Positions 23,601 through 31,900 of a stretch of DNA of 32,074 nucleotides are shown piece by piece (the stretch's first letter is position 1; each line of letters begins with the position of its first letter). The notes under the pieces are model-generated. The model had not been told where the DNA came from. It made no database searches and was given only the letters and a program-made list of their open reading frames with translations. Origin of the DNA: a virus; IMG/VR virus record IMGVR_UViG_3300046466_000194, positions 1 through 32,074 of that record; one strand, written 5' to 3'. Both the position numbers and the translations under genes were made by a program.

Positions 23601-26451
23601 TAAGGCATTTACTAGTGATGAAGCAACACCTAGAGCAAACTTAGATGTTGTTGGTACTGCATTTGTTAGTGGTAAGACTATTAATAGTTACCTAGCAGAT
23701 ACAACTATCAATAAGACTGAGACTGCTGAAGATAACGCATTCTTGGTTGGTGGCGATAGCACTGATCCTGATGATAGTGCAACTTTACGTGTCATGACTA
23801 CTAACACTGGTCGTGTTGGTGTTAATACTAAAGTAGAGGATACTGTTAACCCACAGAATGAATTAGATAGAAACTTCGTTGTTGTTGGTAATTCTAGATT
23901 CACTGGCGATTCAATGTTCATGACTGACATTGAAGTTAATGGTGGAGATATTACTACTACTAACACTGCATTCAACTTCGTTAATAGTAATGCAAACATC
24001 CTGAACTGGGCAGGTGATGGTCAGATATTGACTCTGATGAACAATTCGACCTCTCCTCAGACATATACAATAGGTGGATCTTCACCAACCTCAACATGGT
24101 TGATCAATGAAGCTGCAGCAACTACTAATCTGTATTTTGCGAGAAATACCACTAAGTTTAAATCAGAAATTGGTACTGTTGAAGAGGCATTTACTTCAGA
24201 GTGTGAAATTACACTTGGTGGTGGTTTCGCAACCAGCTCACCTGGTAAGTCAAACACTAAGATTGGTACATTCTACACTGGTGTTGCTGGTCAATTTGAA
24301 TTTGGGTACGGTTATGGAGCTGGCACAAGTTCATCTAGAATCTTCTCTCAGACGAGAGAAGTTAATGCGTTTGATGGTTCATCCACTAACACTGTTAACC
24401 TCGCAACAAATGCAACTCAATTTACATTAGGTTCAACTGGTGGTAATACTACTATCAGAAATACTCTGAATGTTCTTGCATCTACAATCGTTGAAGGTAA
24501 TATCAGACTAGACGGTGGTCTAAATGCTGGTATTGTTGAGATAGGAAGAGGTAGATTTGGTACATCAACTATTGGACATCAAATTGGTGGTTTAGAAAAT
24601 CCAAATATTGACTTCTACAAATATGAATCAACTGGTAGAAGAATTGATACTGCTGGTGTTGCACCATGGGGTTCAACTCTATTCTTACAAGGTGGTGGTC
24701 AGATTGCATCTGTTGATAACATTGTTAATAATGGTTCTACCTCAAGAACACCTGGCACATATCAATTCCTTGATGCAACTGGATCATTAGGTGGTCTTGG
24801 TGCAGCATTCACAATTCTTATCCGCTTTGACTTTACAATCGACATTACGATTGAGTCTGGTGGTGAAGGATATGCAGACAATGAGACTCTAACTATCACT
24901 GACGCCCAATTAGGTGGCGGTGGTGGTGGAGACCTCACATTTGATGTTAATGGTGTTAATGCTGCAGGTAACAATTACTACCTACCAATTACTACACCAT
25001 CTGTTAATGATTTCCAACTTGGTGATCTTCTCTTAATTGATAGACAGGTTGGTCCTCAAGATGCTACTGGTCAACCTATTGCAGGTTACACATCTGATGA
25101 ATCTAAATCTGAAATTGTTCAGGTTATTGGTATTGATAACATTAGTAACCCTAATGATCCACAAGGTTTCAGATTGATCGTTACAAGAGGAATTGATGGA
25201 ACTGCATCTGCTACTGATCACCCTGACAGCTGTGTCATAGCAAAACTTGATAAGCAGTCTAATTCTTCATATATTACTGGTTCTGACCTTGATGGTAACG
25301 GTGAATTAGATGAACCTTTAACTGGTATTGGTGCTGACCCTGCTAATGTTAACATTGGTGTTGCAGAATTTGGTGGTACTATTACTACACAAGACTACTT
25401 TAGATTATCAGGACTTGAATTCTGTTCTATTGAGCAACTAATTAGCACCTCACCACAATCTTTACAGATTAATGATGGTGGTGATCCTGCTGCTATTGTA
25501 TTCAATGTTGAGTCTACAACTGGTAATACTCAGATCTTTGGTAATATTACTGCTGGTTCTGGATTTAATAAATTCACCATGGATTCCAATAGTGGTAATA
25601 CTGCTATTGCTGGAACACTCACTGTTGAGGATACCTTTACTGTTAATGGTTCTACCATCGAAGGTCAGCAGTGGTTTAGACTAACAAATGGTGGTGCAAC
25701 TGGCATCCCAATAAGAACAACTCTAGAAGTTGATACTGCATCTGGTGATCTAACGATCAACGGTGGTGACATTAATATCTTCGGAACTGATGAAACTACA
25801 CCAAGATTGACCTTTAATAATTCATCTGGTGACTTTACCACTTATGGTTCGTTCTCTGCTCTTGGAACAGGAACATCTACATTTGGTGGTGATATTGATG
25901 TTACTGGTGATGCATTTATTCGTGGTGGAGATCTCACAGTATATGCTGGAGAGAACACTTCATATGCAACTGCAGGTGATGAAATCTTCGGTGTTGATAA
26001 CAATGGTGCAGTTAAGATTGCTGGAATTGAGAATTACTTCTCCCAGACTGGAGCACGTAAGTGGCTCTATGAGGCAGAATCATTCCTTGCTGAAGCAAAT
26101 GTTAACTACTTTGTTAACTGTACTGGTAATACTCTAATCAAACTTCCTGCAGCACCTGAAATGGGTGATATGATTCGCATTATAGATATTAGTGGTAGTC
26201 TATCATACAACTTAAGTATGGTTGTTAGAGCACCTGATAATGTTAAGGTACAAGGTGAATCATCTAATACTGGAACTACTGTTCTTCCAGGTATTGCACC
26301 ATCAACCTTTGTTGGATATGAAGCTGGTGGTGAACTAGTTGTACAGACTCCAAACGCAGCGTTCAGTCTAGTTTATGCTGGTAATGCCACACCAGACGGA
26401 GGACCTGGCGCACCATCATCCTTAGTTGGTTGGTATCTCACAGACGTATAA
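11653..26451 (+). CDS. Giant virion/tail-fibre protein, 4,932 residues
   Basis: One uninterrupted frame. The N-terminus ('KYLYVSPDDFNATD', 'TPFKSIQRAFLEIARY', 'IMLMPGIHYIDNRPG') and residues up to about 550 have the look of a right-handed beta-helix like pectate-lyase-type phage fibres. Residues about 650-1265 are helical repeats sharing a 'C-RDI-FIVDAI--DL--GGN' core (near 733, 937, 1085, 1217), with a further copy near 2505. Residues about 1267-2350 are tandem beta domains with a 'SLTFTC...YPR..DP' core and 'HTFVSAT' motifs. The middle and C-terminal thirds are mixed beta regions, with a Gly-rich segment at 24913-24930 and a final domain ('GDMIRIIDISG', 'VKVQGESS') typical of cyanophage fibre ends. 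No signal peptide is present. It probably forms a long tail-associated fibre. The late promoter at 11616 and GTAGG site support the start. Function in receptor binding is inference. Confidence 0.8.
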   Translation: MPLTRLDNLISSKTGKYLYVSPDDFNATDALSNRGNSPVTPFKSIQRAFLEIARYSYLPGSNNDRFDQFSIMLMPGIHYIDNRPGLTDTTGIDVFGFDQASNAWTDDSILDISNPDNILYKFNNTEGGAIIPRGSSLVGYDLRRTVVRPLFVPDPTTTEREIPRSAIFNVTGGCYFWQFTIKDGQTSAESPLFNSVEGTGEVYYDPTDFTKKAAPNYSHHKLTVFEYADAEELSLFYRKIAKGFSSYQPTIDDPGEFSARVQENRIVGPLSDSRVVESFKFNDATTIPSIPASTSEIEVTTKVDHGYFAGQFIAISNTEIDSVLEGIFPIKRIDENDPRKFTYEVAEVVSAIGTGIAAGNTIDTGTTPALGGNALALAEVDSVESASPYVFNCSIRSTWGICGIWANGLKATGFKSMVIAQYTGVSLQKDDRSFIRYDEYSNTWNQASLVDAFATVPYHTKGDSYWKDEWRNFHVRASEDAFIQCVSIFAVGYADHFLMESGGDMSITNSNSNFGNTSLHAIGFKGFAFNQDKGGYITDIIPPQVISTDAANVKKTQYYTIDIQGTVADPTNFTKLFLGSDDIADPLNRPAVSIGGYRLGAKGGEKLFVKLDPATAGGTEEFDVSLEPTGFVKYIAAASILNPSGFAYNSIYADAANLIESNRTMIQEEVFGYIIEKFPALQDLSYVNPGRDPNANRYNDARNLIISNRQDIVNDTLTSLTAFEPTSTVTAEDIGEMVDAIAEDLRDGGNFNVITLIQSYFTGTGTLIKYNGEQENIIWAMNRCRDLCKQASSNLLAVKADLFDPDSASLLAPYGGLPIGTITAGKTGSQAEEDGDTTNGLTLDPAQKIDPGARFRDTYRLINNNRDYILDNALAEITVYDEAPFYYFPGDPQETQYSRFKTAYRLIRRNKEGALDAGITAIQTQYPAFQFIGGSPEKCKRDLGIFVDAIAMDVFLGGNEWTITFIEKYFNGGGAWIGGGLEGEENESIVGFNGARDYLQEAVSNQLSNGYQDNTLSPGESVYGDGNGDVSNTDPTACTDVQNAIATLTSIVTQVINDGDPDTVRNPSNPNYVSPQSRVLQTNENKCRRDIAFIVDAVMQDLWFGGNAYSISMAKTFFDRFGNPINNGLVGEEAQAITAFRRAANAINDAINNQLYYSDQAITLDTVGEPPIVSDTNADAARLLDGNKEWLAEEAYERMIANPLYSSYEPQAQNTKQDCLDDIVNILEQITYDIKFGGNAKTYDSAEIYVTNVMPWFGTDKKRKQFTPTNVTYTPNTGDLVLTIPGHDMTTGNYVRFEDNSLTFTCGMDNNQAQKTYPRAGADPSAGNWVQITAATASSITCNVGATGPNVSYTPTNILYNSTSGVMEITVGSGHGLSVGEGVMIANNSLTFTCDQDSNQTNHTYPRVGQDPYAEQSFTITAISVSTITVNVGVAGTAAGVPHAFVSALSGCVTHSPQTTHTFVSATTDCVNYGLAAATFIDPERDEAKEVFNQVRALVPDVLRNIEIINTGSNTLQQFTDAAIVSDWGETEVGTPTDATYDPATGILAVTVTGHGLSNGDRIQFLQESLTFTCECDGNYENQVYPRTSDPSFDSWLEVANATVDTFEVNVGTSPFVNYNVTNATYDAATGLLNLNIGSGHGLTTNTKIKIADKSLKFKCSMDDYGSVHHYPRSTDPAAGEALNIVATTFETITVNVGASPLVTYTPTNGSYDPNLGLMNLTIGGHDLRGADRYTPSSAAYNPTSGFMTITIADHGFVDGEVIQITDLGLTFSCPAATGQHQFQSGSNNGIVDQNLAGYTAGAGTTYNPTTGELVLEIGAHSINAGQNISIANGAVTFRCEADNYSTDHAYPRASDPVANTPVSVGSVTATTLTVNVGAASANSGQSSYPRASDPVSGMWMPISSVTQNTFDVQVLADAPSTNTQVHTFISAATDCIVKPNSTIKLADDAVTFRCTYGNGVHAFVSGTTGGITPNSGSAVTAAAGTTYDPSNGVLEIEIGSHTLTTANTIQIANGAITFTCDADNNATEHAYPRATDPVSGQTLNITAVTATTITVNVGITNGSLSAKSYPRNTVLNTTVTFADYDPQTGVMELTVPNHGFNNGEQVKIGTGSLTFTCAQDGDQTQHTYPRSSDPVNQKWLKIFNVQTNTFQVQVLDSIPSTNVTNHTFASATTDGLTYKKDPFYDNSIYVWDVPETSFTVSDASYDPATGVIQVTANGWGGSNGTRVKFVKESLTFSCTKDGNGTNHSYPRESDPSYDEWLSAYDSDVNGFKVNVGISGVNDQYAHTFVSATAQGALRQDPSITVFIGKSPTATQPHTFVSALADSVKTGGSYTHEYTGGVAANAVISGGNYPHTFISATSGAVKKQNAAVCANVISAVQSNLDTIMQAIGSDSGVGNLTGITRTTPTQPVSNIQNGVDQAFVAGNCADVISAVNSLVDITVEALLAGNLTVLPALDNGLYDCANVRSSIENLFDIAVDAFTVSNLSQLPVLNKGSFTNEAQVSTCYRDVAYIVDAIVGDLRLGGNINSVQAGEAYYVGNSLAFIDSEKTETLDAWNYVGQMATAAMRNFDFLAYNCTTTAGSAIVDVGDTRGIIIGMTVTEYDDTDPSAPAYVNGVLQTGSTPVYTTIGQNVYVKRIINNTEIELGVENSRLDFGQTINAQQSSGTIDLFFDFPSGQWADTLPKTVIVGPESISPDIIADTTTGNVITDPADPNVGQQIRECAGTVNAIETLVSNINTIINSGPGAVTRQEQTANVSLFSQRGTVFTINTSGLGGSNPHQFETGTPVRLVPRPRFDVDLGQYVDVDKRLIRLPDGFSTNETYYVIAPGRKTQPFDYSNTTFFNGSDQTKLMLATSRENAAAGIFIYASEADSIDPNVEIDIYQFILDENYDLHRYKCKLSTTVVGGITTDVPHIFDVPFSSVTPHKVFFRSLAPDDLPTIGEQEDDNPEVTTTDINDDNFGRLNPVKEFYARYQTARVFTIHKSHADAINNADPIQFTAGQSDEFNVFCNKRRSPVKYDPTFSVGVATEGKWYVDCINEADPQNVVPNVYNKNIIWRLKQDDYSDRPKTTDTWFTRLDDSRPADDRTYKLRYVIPSYLENARDPINGFVIKTRTDDTRKLVPQKVLLKPVAGEVYGARFENPVQAGEYIGYKSNQFLGNGLNEEDAYDPYKNDTTGQGIEYKAYARFNSGIQATIQSARYVQDPLVQTISYLELDVVDHTVDIKNFPGLKNEQFTTVQINAPQGGDWVTNKTASITANQVEWTGNSSGIANIHGYYENAGSHYLILKNIRGGKLEFSEFYNTRFTQGSTFADMLEDQDMGKSLPLKTLIKKGYPEYYYRQNGSNVYTITPGDRIQDSAGVEYYVASVEDTGIIEDTFYIFNYETLQKRISGQQDGIYYLSCLRGNISPLPQGAGAGGNFRDFQFSQPVSSLYPLNYKNDPLWFQKAGTTAEEKNVKQQLIDPPATYSAADNYTHGLVRTNDYKNSVTRELVEDFIVQPAFIENDYQGTSAIRALPGNATSGSEDRRIPISGTSTVLVDQKYYVELRRPSIARAGNHTFEYLGFGPGNYSTGLPARQEIVLTPTEDFYAQSKKQNAGIVFYTGLNSNGDLYIGNRKINAITGQETYLEAAVLKDSDDDDEDIGDLVTSFDTPVTFNQNITVVGGDGSLQNVFQSPLVVSVQDNDLTQSRDALIIRSNVSSVDPVTNLQQDEGLDRTAWTGPGNPLDGDIRISKNRVDAAVFGFNSRGKGQKYQIQTHTSSGLPSNITPNNNELVNIDPNTGINLGGSKVEANQSVNYGSVQPKSGDMLLKGLEVGKTGSLGWIYANYFNQIPANNIFTIEFDGTNVVKLTFKDIQGNNIANSSIGISDVSQIKLTNFSNPLLNSSWLVFSPNGDAFSSSNNYVHFQVNNGIGIDVLSWNGAGGVLDTAQTNGNPVPIVEFSNSNWKEYGVLGAEALRTETETIGDYKLGVNTVARTEHPSALKAFTSDEATPRANLDVVGTAFVSGKTINSYLADTTINKTETAEDNAFLVGGDSTDPDDSATLRVMTTNTGRVGVNTKVEDTVNPQNELDRNFVVVGNSRFTGDSMFMTDIEVNGGDITTTNTAFNFVNSNANILNWAGDGQILTLMNNSTSPQTYTIGGSSPTSTWLINEAAATTNLYFARNTTKFKSEIGTVEEAFTSECEITLGGGFATSSPGKSNTKIGTFYTGVAGQFEFGYGYGAGTSSSRIFSQTREVNAFDGSSTNTVNLATNATQFTLGSTGGNTTIRNTLNVLASTIVEGNIRLDGGLNAGIVEIGRGRFGTSTIGHQIGGLENPNIDFYKYESTGRRIDTAGVAPWGSTLFLQGGGQIASVDNIVNNGSTSRTPGTYQFLDATGSLGGLGAAFTILIRFDFTIDITIESGGEGYADNETLTITDAQLGGGGGGDLTFDVNGVNAAGNNYYLPITTPSVNDFQLGDLLLIDRQVGPQDATGQPIAGYTSDESKSEIVQVIGIDNISNPNDPQGFRLIVTRGIDGTASATDHPDSCVIAKLDKQSNSSYITGSDLDGNGELDEPLTGIGADPANVNIGVAEFGGTITTQDYFRLSGLEFCSIEQLISTSPQSLQINDGGDPAAIVFNVESTTGNTQIFGNITAGSGFNKFTMDSNSGNTAIAGTLTVEDTFTVNGSTIEGQQWFRLTNGGATGIPIRTTLEVDTASGDLTINGGDINIFGTDETTPRLTFNNSSGDFTTYGSFSALGTGTSTFGGDIDVTGDAFIRGGDLTVYAGENTSYATAGDEIFGVDNNGAVKIAGIENYFSQTGARKWLYEAESFLAEANVNYFVNCTGNTLIKLPAAPEMGDMIRIIDISGSLSYNLSMVVRAPDNVKVQGESSNTGTTVLPGIAPSTFVGYEAGGELVVQTPNAAFSLVYAGNATPDGGPGAPSSLVGWYLTDV
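13741..15420 (+). repeat. Helical repeat block in the giant protein
   Basis: Several degenerate copies of a helical unit share the core 'C(K/R)RD(L/I)..FVDAI..D(V/L)..GGN' followed by a segment ending in 'YF' or 'FF'. Cores lie near bases 13849, 14461, 14908 and 15301. A further copy lies past the beta-repeat array near 19168. Confidence 0.7.
15451..18770 (+). repeat. Tandem beta-domain repeat array in the giant protein
   Basis: About ten copies of a degenerate 80-110-residue unit. The most conserved element is a strand of the type SLTFTC/AVTFRC followed in most copies by 'YPR..DP'; cores lie near 15553, 15817, 16357, 16615, 16960, 17155, 17500, 17695, 17988 and 18355. An 'HTFVSAT' motif recurs at least eight times between copies. 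Some units are truncated (cores at 16960 and 17500 lack YPR), so the array is a mosaic. Confidence 0.85.
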
Positions 26452-26455
26452 GAAA

Positions 26456-27775
26456 ATGCCTTTTTACCAAGAAACAAGAACAATGAAGGCTGCCGTTATC
26501 GGCACTATTATGCCTTGGTCAGGGGGCGTTAGTGTAGTTCCTGACGGGTGGATTATTTGTGATGGAACAACACCTGATGCAAAAGATTATCCATTGCTGG
26601 TACAAGTTATTGGTGATACTTATAATCAGGGAACATCGAATTTAGGAGGAGCATTTCCAGCATATACTGGACAATTTGTTCTTCCTGATTTGGTTGCTGG
26701 TAAAACATTGATGGACATTGAAGGTAGTTACTTTAATGCTGTATCTGGTACTGGTGATCCAATTGATTCTGATCCTGATGCTAGACCAATAATTGAACCA
26801 TTTATAGGAGAGAATACTGATAATGGTATTCCTAGTGTCTTTAATGATGTAAGAACTGACGTTGAGTTTACACTTAACGATAGAAATGGTTATACTGGTT
26901 CTATTACTGGAAATACTATTATTGATGGTACAGGTGAAAAACTAGTTTTTATTGCTGGCAGAAAACTAGGAAATCAACATATTAGACCTCATGCTCATCC
27001 TGGTGTTTATGATACATTACAGAATGCGGATCCAACTAAACCAGGACTTGGTGTTGTCCCCTATGATAATATCACTATGAGATATACCTATGCTTCTTAT
27101 GATAGAAGAGACCTTCCAAACATATTCAATAGTAATGAATTTGATGAGGCAAGATTTAGTATGAGATGGTATAAGGATGACACACTAACTGTTGAGTTAT
27201 TAGATTCAACTATTTGGGGTCAAATTTCTTCCTTTAGTGGTGCTGGTTCGGGTTTGCCAGGTAGATCAATTATGAAAGTATTATCTGAGGATCCAGCGGA
27301 TCAGGATTTTGGTCCAAGAGGTGTAACAGAGACTAGTATCACTAACAAAGATGAGTTTATTAGTGATAAGGTCAGAACTGGTAGACCTTATGGTGGAATG
27401 CGGGGTGGTGATGTTATTCCTTATGGTTCATATGGAAGTAACTATACAGTTCCTGTAGGTCAGAGGAATTATAGTCCTGCTCCTGATGCTGGTGGAGATC
27501 CAGCTGGAGCATGGAGCGTAAATTATGGTACATTTGTAAGTAATATTGGTAGTGCTTTAGATTGGCAAAGCACTGATATTCAAGCACATTCACATGATCC
27601 AATATCTATCTTTTATGATCAAGCTAGTTTAAAACCTCAGTCTAGATTGACTGCTGATGTTAATATTCCAGTCACTACTATACTAGATAATGTAAGTAAT
27701 GTTGGTGCATTAGAAATTAGTATGAACACCAGTCAACCTTCGTTAACCGTTTTGTATATTATCAGAGCATACTAA
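26456..27775 (+). CDS. Tail-collar-domain fibre protein 1
   Basis: A 439-residue protein. Residues about 14-35 carry the phage tail-collar signature 'IGTIMPWSGG...VPDGWIICDG', followed near 80 by 'GQFVLPDLVAGKTLMD'. This is the pattern of the short-fibre/collar domain. The rest is beta-rich with internal His-containing segments ('LGNQHIRPHAHPGVYD', 'DIQAHSHDPISIF') similar to metal-binding His clusters in the trimeric tips of T4-like short fibres. ATG 26456 is four bases after the giant gene stop; an upstream TTG at 26426 overlaps that gene and is rejected. The stop shares a base with the next ATG (TAATG). Likely a trimeric fibre or adhesin subunit. Confidence 0.75.
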   Translation: MPFYQETRTMKAAVIGTIMPWSGGVSVVPDGWIICDGTTPDAKDYPLLVQVIGDTYNQGTSNLGGAFPAYTGQFVLPDLVAGKTLMDIEGSYFNAVSGTGDPIDSDPDARPIIEPFIGENTDNGIPSVFNDVRTDVEFTLNDRNGYTGSITGNTIIDGTGEKLVFIAGRKLGNQHIRPHAHPGVYDTLQNADPTKPGLGVVPYDNITMRYTYASYDRRDLPNIFNSNEFDEARFSMRWYKDDTLTVELLDSTIWGQISSFSGAGSGLPGRSIMKVLSEDPADQDFGPRGVTETSITNKDEFISDKVRTGRPYGGMRGGDVIPYGSYGSNYTVPVGQRNYSPAPDAGGDPAGAWSVNYGTFVSNIGSALDWQSTDIQAHSHDPISIFYDQASLKPQSRLTADVNIPVTTILDNVSNVGALEISMNTSQPSLTVLYIIRAY

Positions 27776-28662
27776 TGGCAAATTACGCTAATCACAGAGG
27801 AAGATACGGTGGGATGGTAGGAAGTATCATTGTACACACTACTGATACAATTGTAGGAGGAAATGATCCTAGTTCTGCAAACTTTAAACAAGTATTACCT
27901 GCAGGATATTTAAGATGTGATGGATCTAAACTTCAAGCAAAGGATTTTCTAGCATTATCACGTGTGTTGGGTGTTGGTGATAATTCAAGGTTTAAAAAAG
28001 ATGATATACAATTGAGGAATGAAGATGTATCAACTGGAGATCTGGGTGAGTTTCAACTGCCAGATATGGGATCGAAAGTAATTGCTGGTGGTAGAGGTAC
28101 AGGTGCGTATTCAAATGATTTTATTGATACTGGATTGGTTGGTCAGGCAAAAGTTAATAGAGTTGGACCACAGATTGAAGTTATTAGTAATTTTGGAGAT
28201 ACAATAAGTGCTAGTTATCTTGGTAATGTGAGGATTGTACCTTCTGGTGATGTTGCTTTCCTAGGAAATCCTAGATATAATCTGGCCAGGAATACCACTG
28301 AAACTGAGTTAAATATTGAAAATTTTGAAGGTCATGCACATACATCTAACCAAAGGTATCTAAATTATACTGGTCAACATGAAATAGGTTATACTGGTGG
28401 TAAAGACCTTGATGCACAAACTGCTAATTCAGGTTCTCAGAACTCTGCAGAGTACACTTCAATAGGAGGTAGGGAATCTATACACAAACATAGTATTACC
28501 AGACCTACAACATATGCACATAATTTTGTATACTCATATGATCAAAAAGATGTTGATATGACTGGAGTAGAAGCATATGTTGACGTTGATATTTCTAATG
28601 ATGAAAAATTAGATCAACTTGTAACACCATTCACCCTTGTAGAATATCTAATTAAGATATAA
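27775..28662 (+). CDS. Tail-collar-domain fibre protein 2
   Basis: A 295-residue protein with the same layout as its upstream neighbour. A collar-domain start (GSIIVHTTDTIVGG, 'LPAGYLRCDGSKLQAKDF') is followed by 'GEFQLPDMGSKVIAG', then beta-rich sequence with His motifs 'FEGHAHTSNQRY' and 'GGRESIHKHSITRPT'. It looks like a shorter paralogue. The two may have arisen by duplication and may assemble together. The ATG overlaps the previous stop by one base. The His clusters may bind metal as in phage short-fibre tips, which is inference. Confidence 0.72.
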   Translation: MANYANHRGRYGGMVGSIIVHTTDTIVGGNDPSSANFKQVLPAGYLRCDGSKLQAKDFLALSRVLGVGDNSRFKKDDIQLRNEDVSTGDLGEFQLPDMGSKVIAGGRGTGAYSNDFIDTGLVGQAKVNRVGPQIEVISNFGDTISASYLGNVRIVPSGDVAFLGNPRYNLARNTTETELNIENFEGHAHTSNQRYLNYTGQHEIGYTGGKDLDAQTANSGSQNSAEYTSIGGRESIHKHSITRPTTYAHNFVYSYDQKDVDMTGVEAYVDVDISNDEKLDQLVTPFTLVEYLIKI

Positions 28663-28666
28663 TAAC

Positions 28667-28990
28667 ATGAATAAACCATCTCAAAAATCTTTCGATCCAA
28701 TACCACCATTATCTTTAGAATTTGTTTATGCAGATGAGAGTAATTGTGTTGTTGAATTAGAATATAACCAGAGAGAACCAGATCAAGATTTGCAGTTGCA
28801 GATCCTTTTAACTGCTGATAATGATTATAAGTGGGTTGAAGAGGAATACTTTAAGGGTGAAAAGAGATCTAAAGGTAAATTCACTCATCGTCATCCAGAA
28901 AAATTAAAAGAGATTCATTATGCTCTTGTGGGTATACCTAATGAACCATCAGACATACCCAAACTAGTCACTCGTACAGTAGAATTCTAA
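28667..28990 (+). CDS. Hypothetical protein, 107 residues
   Basis: An unrecognised acidic protein with predicted beta strands ('LSLEFVYADESNCVVELEYN', 'LQLQILLTADNDYKWVEEEY') and a basic loop (KGEKRSKGKFTHRHPEK). It lies between two late fibre genes, starting four bases after one stop and ending exactly one base before the next ATG. It may be a small fibre-associated or assembly protein; position is the only support. Confidence 0.6.
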   Translation: MNKPSQKSFDPIPPLSLEFVYADESNCVVELEYNQREPDQDLQLQILLTADNDYKWVEEEYFKGEKRSKGKFTHRHPEKLKEIHYALVGIPNEPSDIPKLVTRTVEF

Positions 28991-31900
28991 ATGGCATTTC
29001 AAGACGGTCACTACTATGTACACGGACAGACTTGTACCAATGGAGTTCCTGGAGATCCAACATCCTCTGATAGATTTTGGTTTCCAGGTGGTACTAGTAG
29101 TGATCCTAGCCGTCCTATTACGTGGGTTTTTAATGAAATAAGTTATTGGTATGATTCATTCTTTGGTAGGTATGCTGAAGAAGGTGGTGCAAACTATTGG
29201 TATGATGGATTTGTTTCATCGAGCAATGGGTTTGTTAATGGTGGAACTGGTTCTAATAGTACCTTTAATACTTCCTTATACACATTCATCTTTAATGGTG
29301 GTGTTACAGAAAGAGGAATGGTTGCTGCCTATGGAAGGCATACAGGTATGGCAACTGGTAATTGTCCTATTTTTGGGTGTACTAATCCACAAGCAACAAA
29401 CTATAATCCAAATGCAGATACAGATGATGGATCTTGTATACTCCCTACAGGATGTACTGACCCATTAGCAAATAACTATGATTCAAGTGCTACAATTGAT
29501 GATGGTAGTTGTACATATACAGCACCACAAATTATTTTTAGTGCAAACCCATCAACTATAATTAACGGACAATCTTCTACTGTTTCGTGGTATTGTGTAA
29601 ATCCAACAACCAGTTTTGGTTTTATTTCTGGTACTATTAGTAGTTCAAATCAAACAGGTAATCAGATTGTAGTACCTAGTGATACATCAACATGGTGTGC
29701 TCAAGCTTTTGGTCCTGGTGGTGGTTCTGGAACTACTTGTGTTACAGTTACTGTGTTGCAAGCACCAATATGTTCATTAACTGTTCCTAATTCTGTAGTG
29801 TATGGAGATTCTACTTATAATATAGGATATGAAACAATATATGCTACAAATTCTATCCAAATAACACCAACATATAATTATTTGGATGGTAGTCAAGTTG
29901 TTGGTACTACTGTTAATATTTCACCAGCAACATCTTCAGAGTTGGGTGATCCAGCATCATCTACAGAGAGAAATGGTACTGTTGCTATTTCTATGCCATG
30001 GAATAATCAGGGACCACAGTCAGTTTCGGTTAGTTTAAATGTTAGTGGTACTACCACTGCATCAGATTCTGATACTTTTTTAAATATCATAGACAGAAGT
30101 CCTGATAGCTTTACAATTCCACAATCAATAGATAAATTTATAGACGAAGACCCAGTTATCTCACCAGAGACTGAAGTTCTTAGTGAGAAGATATTAATAG
30201 ATGACATTGACATTCCAGTAGAAATTCATGCAAATTATCCTGTACTGGTAGATAAAAATTCCCAGGATGTCTGGCAGGGAGTAAGACAAAGTGGATTACC
30301 AGGTGTTGGTGGAAATAGCACTTTTGATGAGAATCAAGGACTCATAAGTAGTAATTCTAAACACTCTCTTATGCGTAAGATTGCTGCAGCAGAGGAACCA
30401 AATCCAGAATTTCGATTTAATGGTAGTAATGAGTTTAGTAGTGAAGTATTTTATAGTGATGATCCTAATCAGGAACCACCATTAATTGCAAAGATTTCAA
30501 ATGCACAACTTGCTCAGTTAGTTAACTGTATCTCTCTTATTGATGAGGTATCTCCATCAGAACAAACTATGTTTAATGATTGGGCTGCTTTTCGTACTAA
30601 CTTCCCATTTAGAACATTCTGGTTGCTACAGGCAGTTATACAATCTAATGGTGGTATAAGGTATCCACTCAGCAGATTGAAAATGCCATCAAACTATTTG
30701 AGTGATCCATATGCAAATGGTGGTATTCAAGTTAGACGTGATGATGGTAATGCTAGTTTTACCTCTAGTTGGTTTGATATTTGTAATCTAACAGATGTGC
30801 CTGAGGGTACATATGTATCACTATGGATTGATATATCTGGTAGTATGGTATACTCTACTATTCAGGCATCTTACAATGAATTTGTAGCAGATTGTACTGC
30901 TAATGGTGTTAATATTATTCTTGAGACTAGTAACAGTGGAGAAAGATGGATTCCAGGTCACAATAAAACTCTACCACCAAGTGCTAACTTTAAGATCATT
31001 GCTCCTAATGGTACTGCTGTTACTACTTTAGAAATTGCAGCTGGTCAAGGTGTTACATTAGCATGGATCGTGTTTGGTGATGTTAATAATATTGTAATTT
31101 CTCCTGGTGTTATTAATACTAATGATAGTAATTTCTTCTATGCCAGCATGATAGTATATCCAGTATCGGACACCACATATACATTGAATGCTACAGGACC
31201 AGAAGGAACAGTTACAATTACTGTTTCAGTTACTGTCTTCTCACCACCAACATTCTTTCTTAGTGCTAATCCATCAACTAGTATTGTTGTTGGACAATGC
31301 ACTAATATAGAGTGGTACGTAACTGGTGATGCTGATACACTCATATGGACACAAGGTACTATTACTAATGGGAATCTTACTAGTCAAGAAAATGTATGTC
31401 CTGGTGATACCACAACTTATTGTGGTTATGTAACTGGTACTGCTGGTGATTCTCCTACTGCATGTATTACTATTAATGTATCTCAATTCCCAACATGTAG
31501 TATTGATTCACCTGTTAGTATTAATTACGGTAATGATAATTTTGATATCGAATATGAAACAAAATATGCAACTTCATCCATTCAGATAACACCAACCTAT
31601 TATTATCTTGATGGAAGTAATACTGTTGGTTCGGTTGTTGTTGTCAATCCCGCAACTTCATCTGAATTGGGAGGTACTCAAGGACAAACAGATAGAGATG
31701 GTGTTATTGACTGGAGCACTGTTGGTGTACCATGGAACAACTTTGGTCCAAGTAGCATAGCATGGACAATTCAAGTACAAGGTAATGGCGGAACCACGTC
31801 AGCTTCCACAACAACAGGAGTAATAATTGATAGAAGACCTGACAACTTTATAATACCACCATCTGATGATAAAATTAGAGACGAGGAACCTGTAGAGTCA

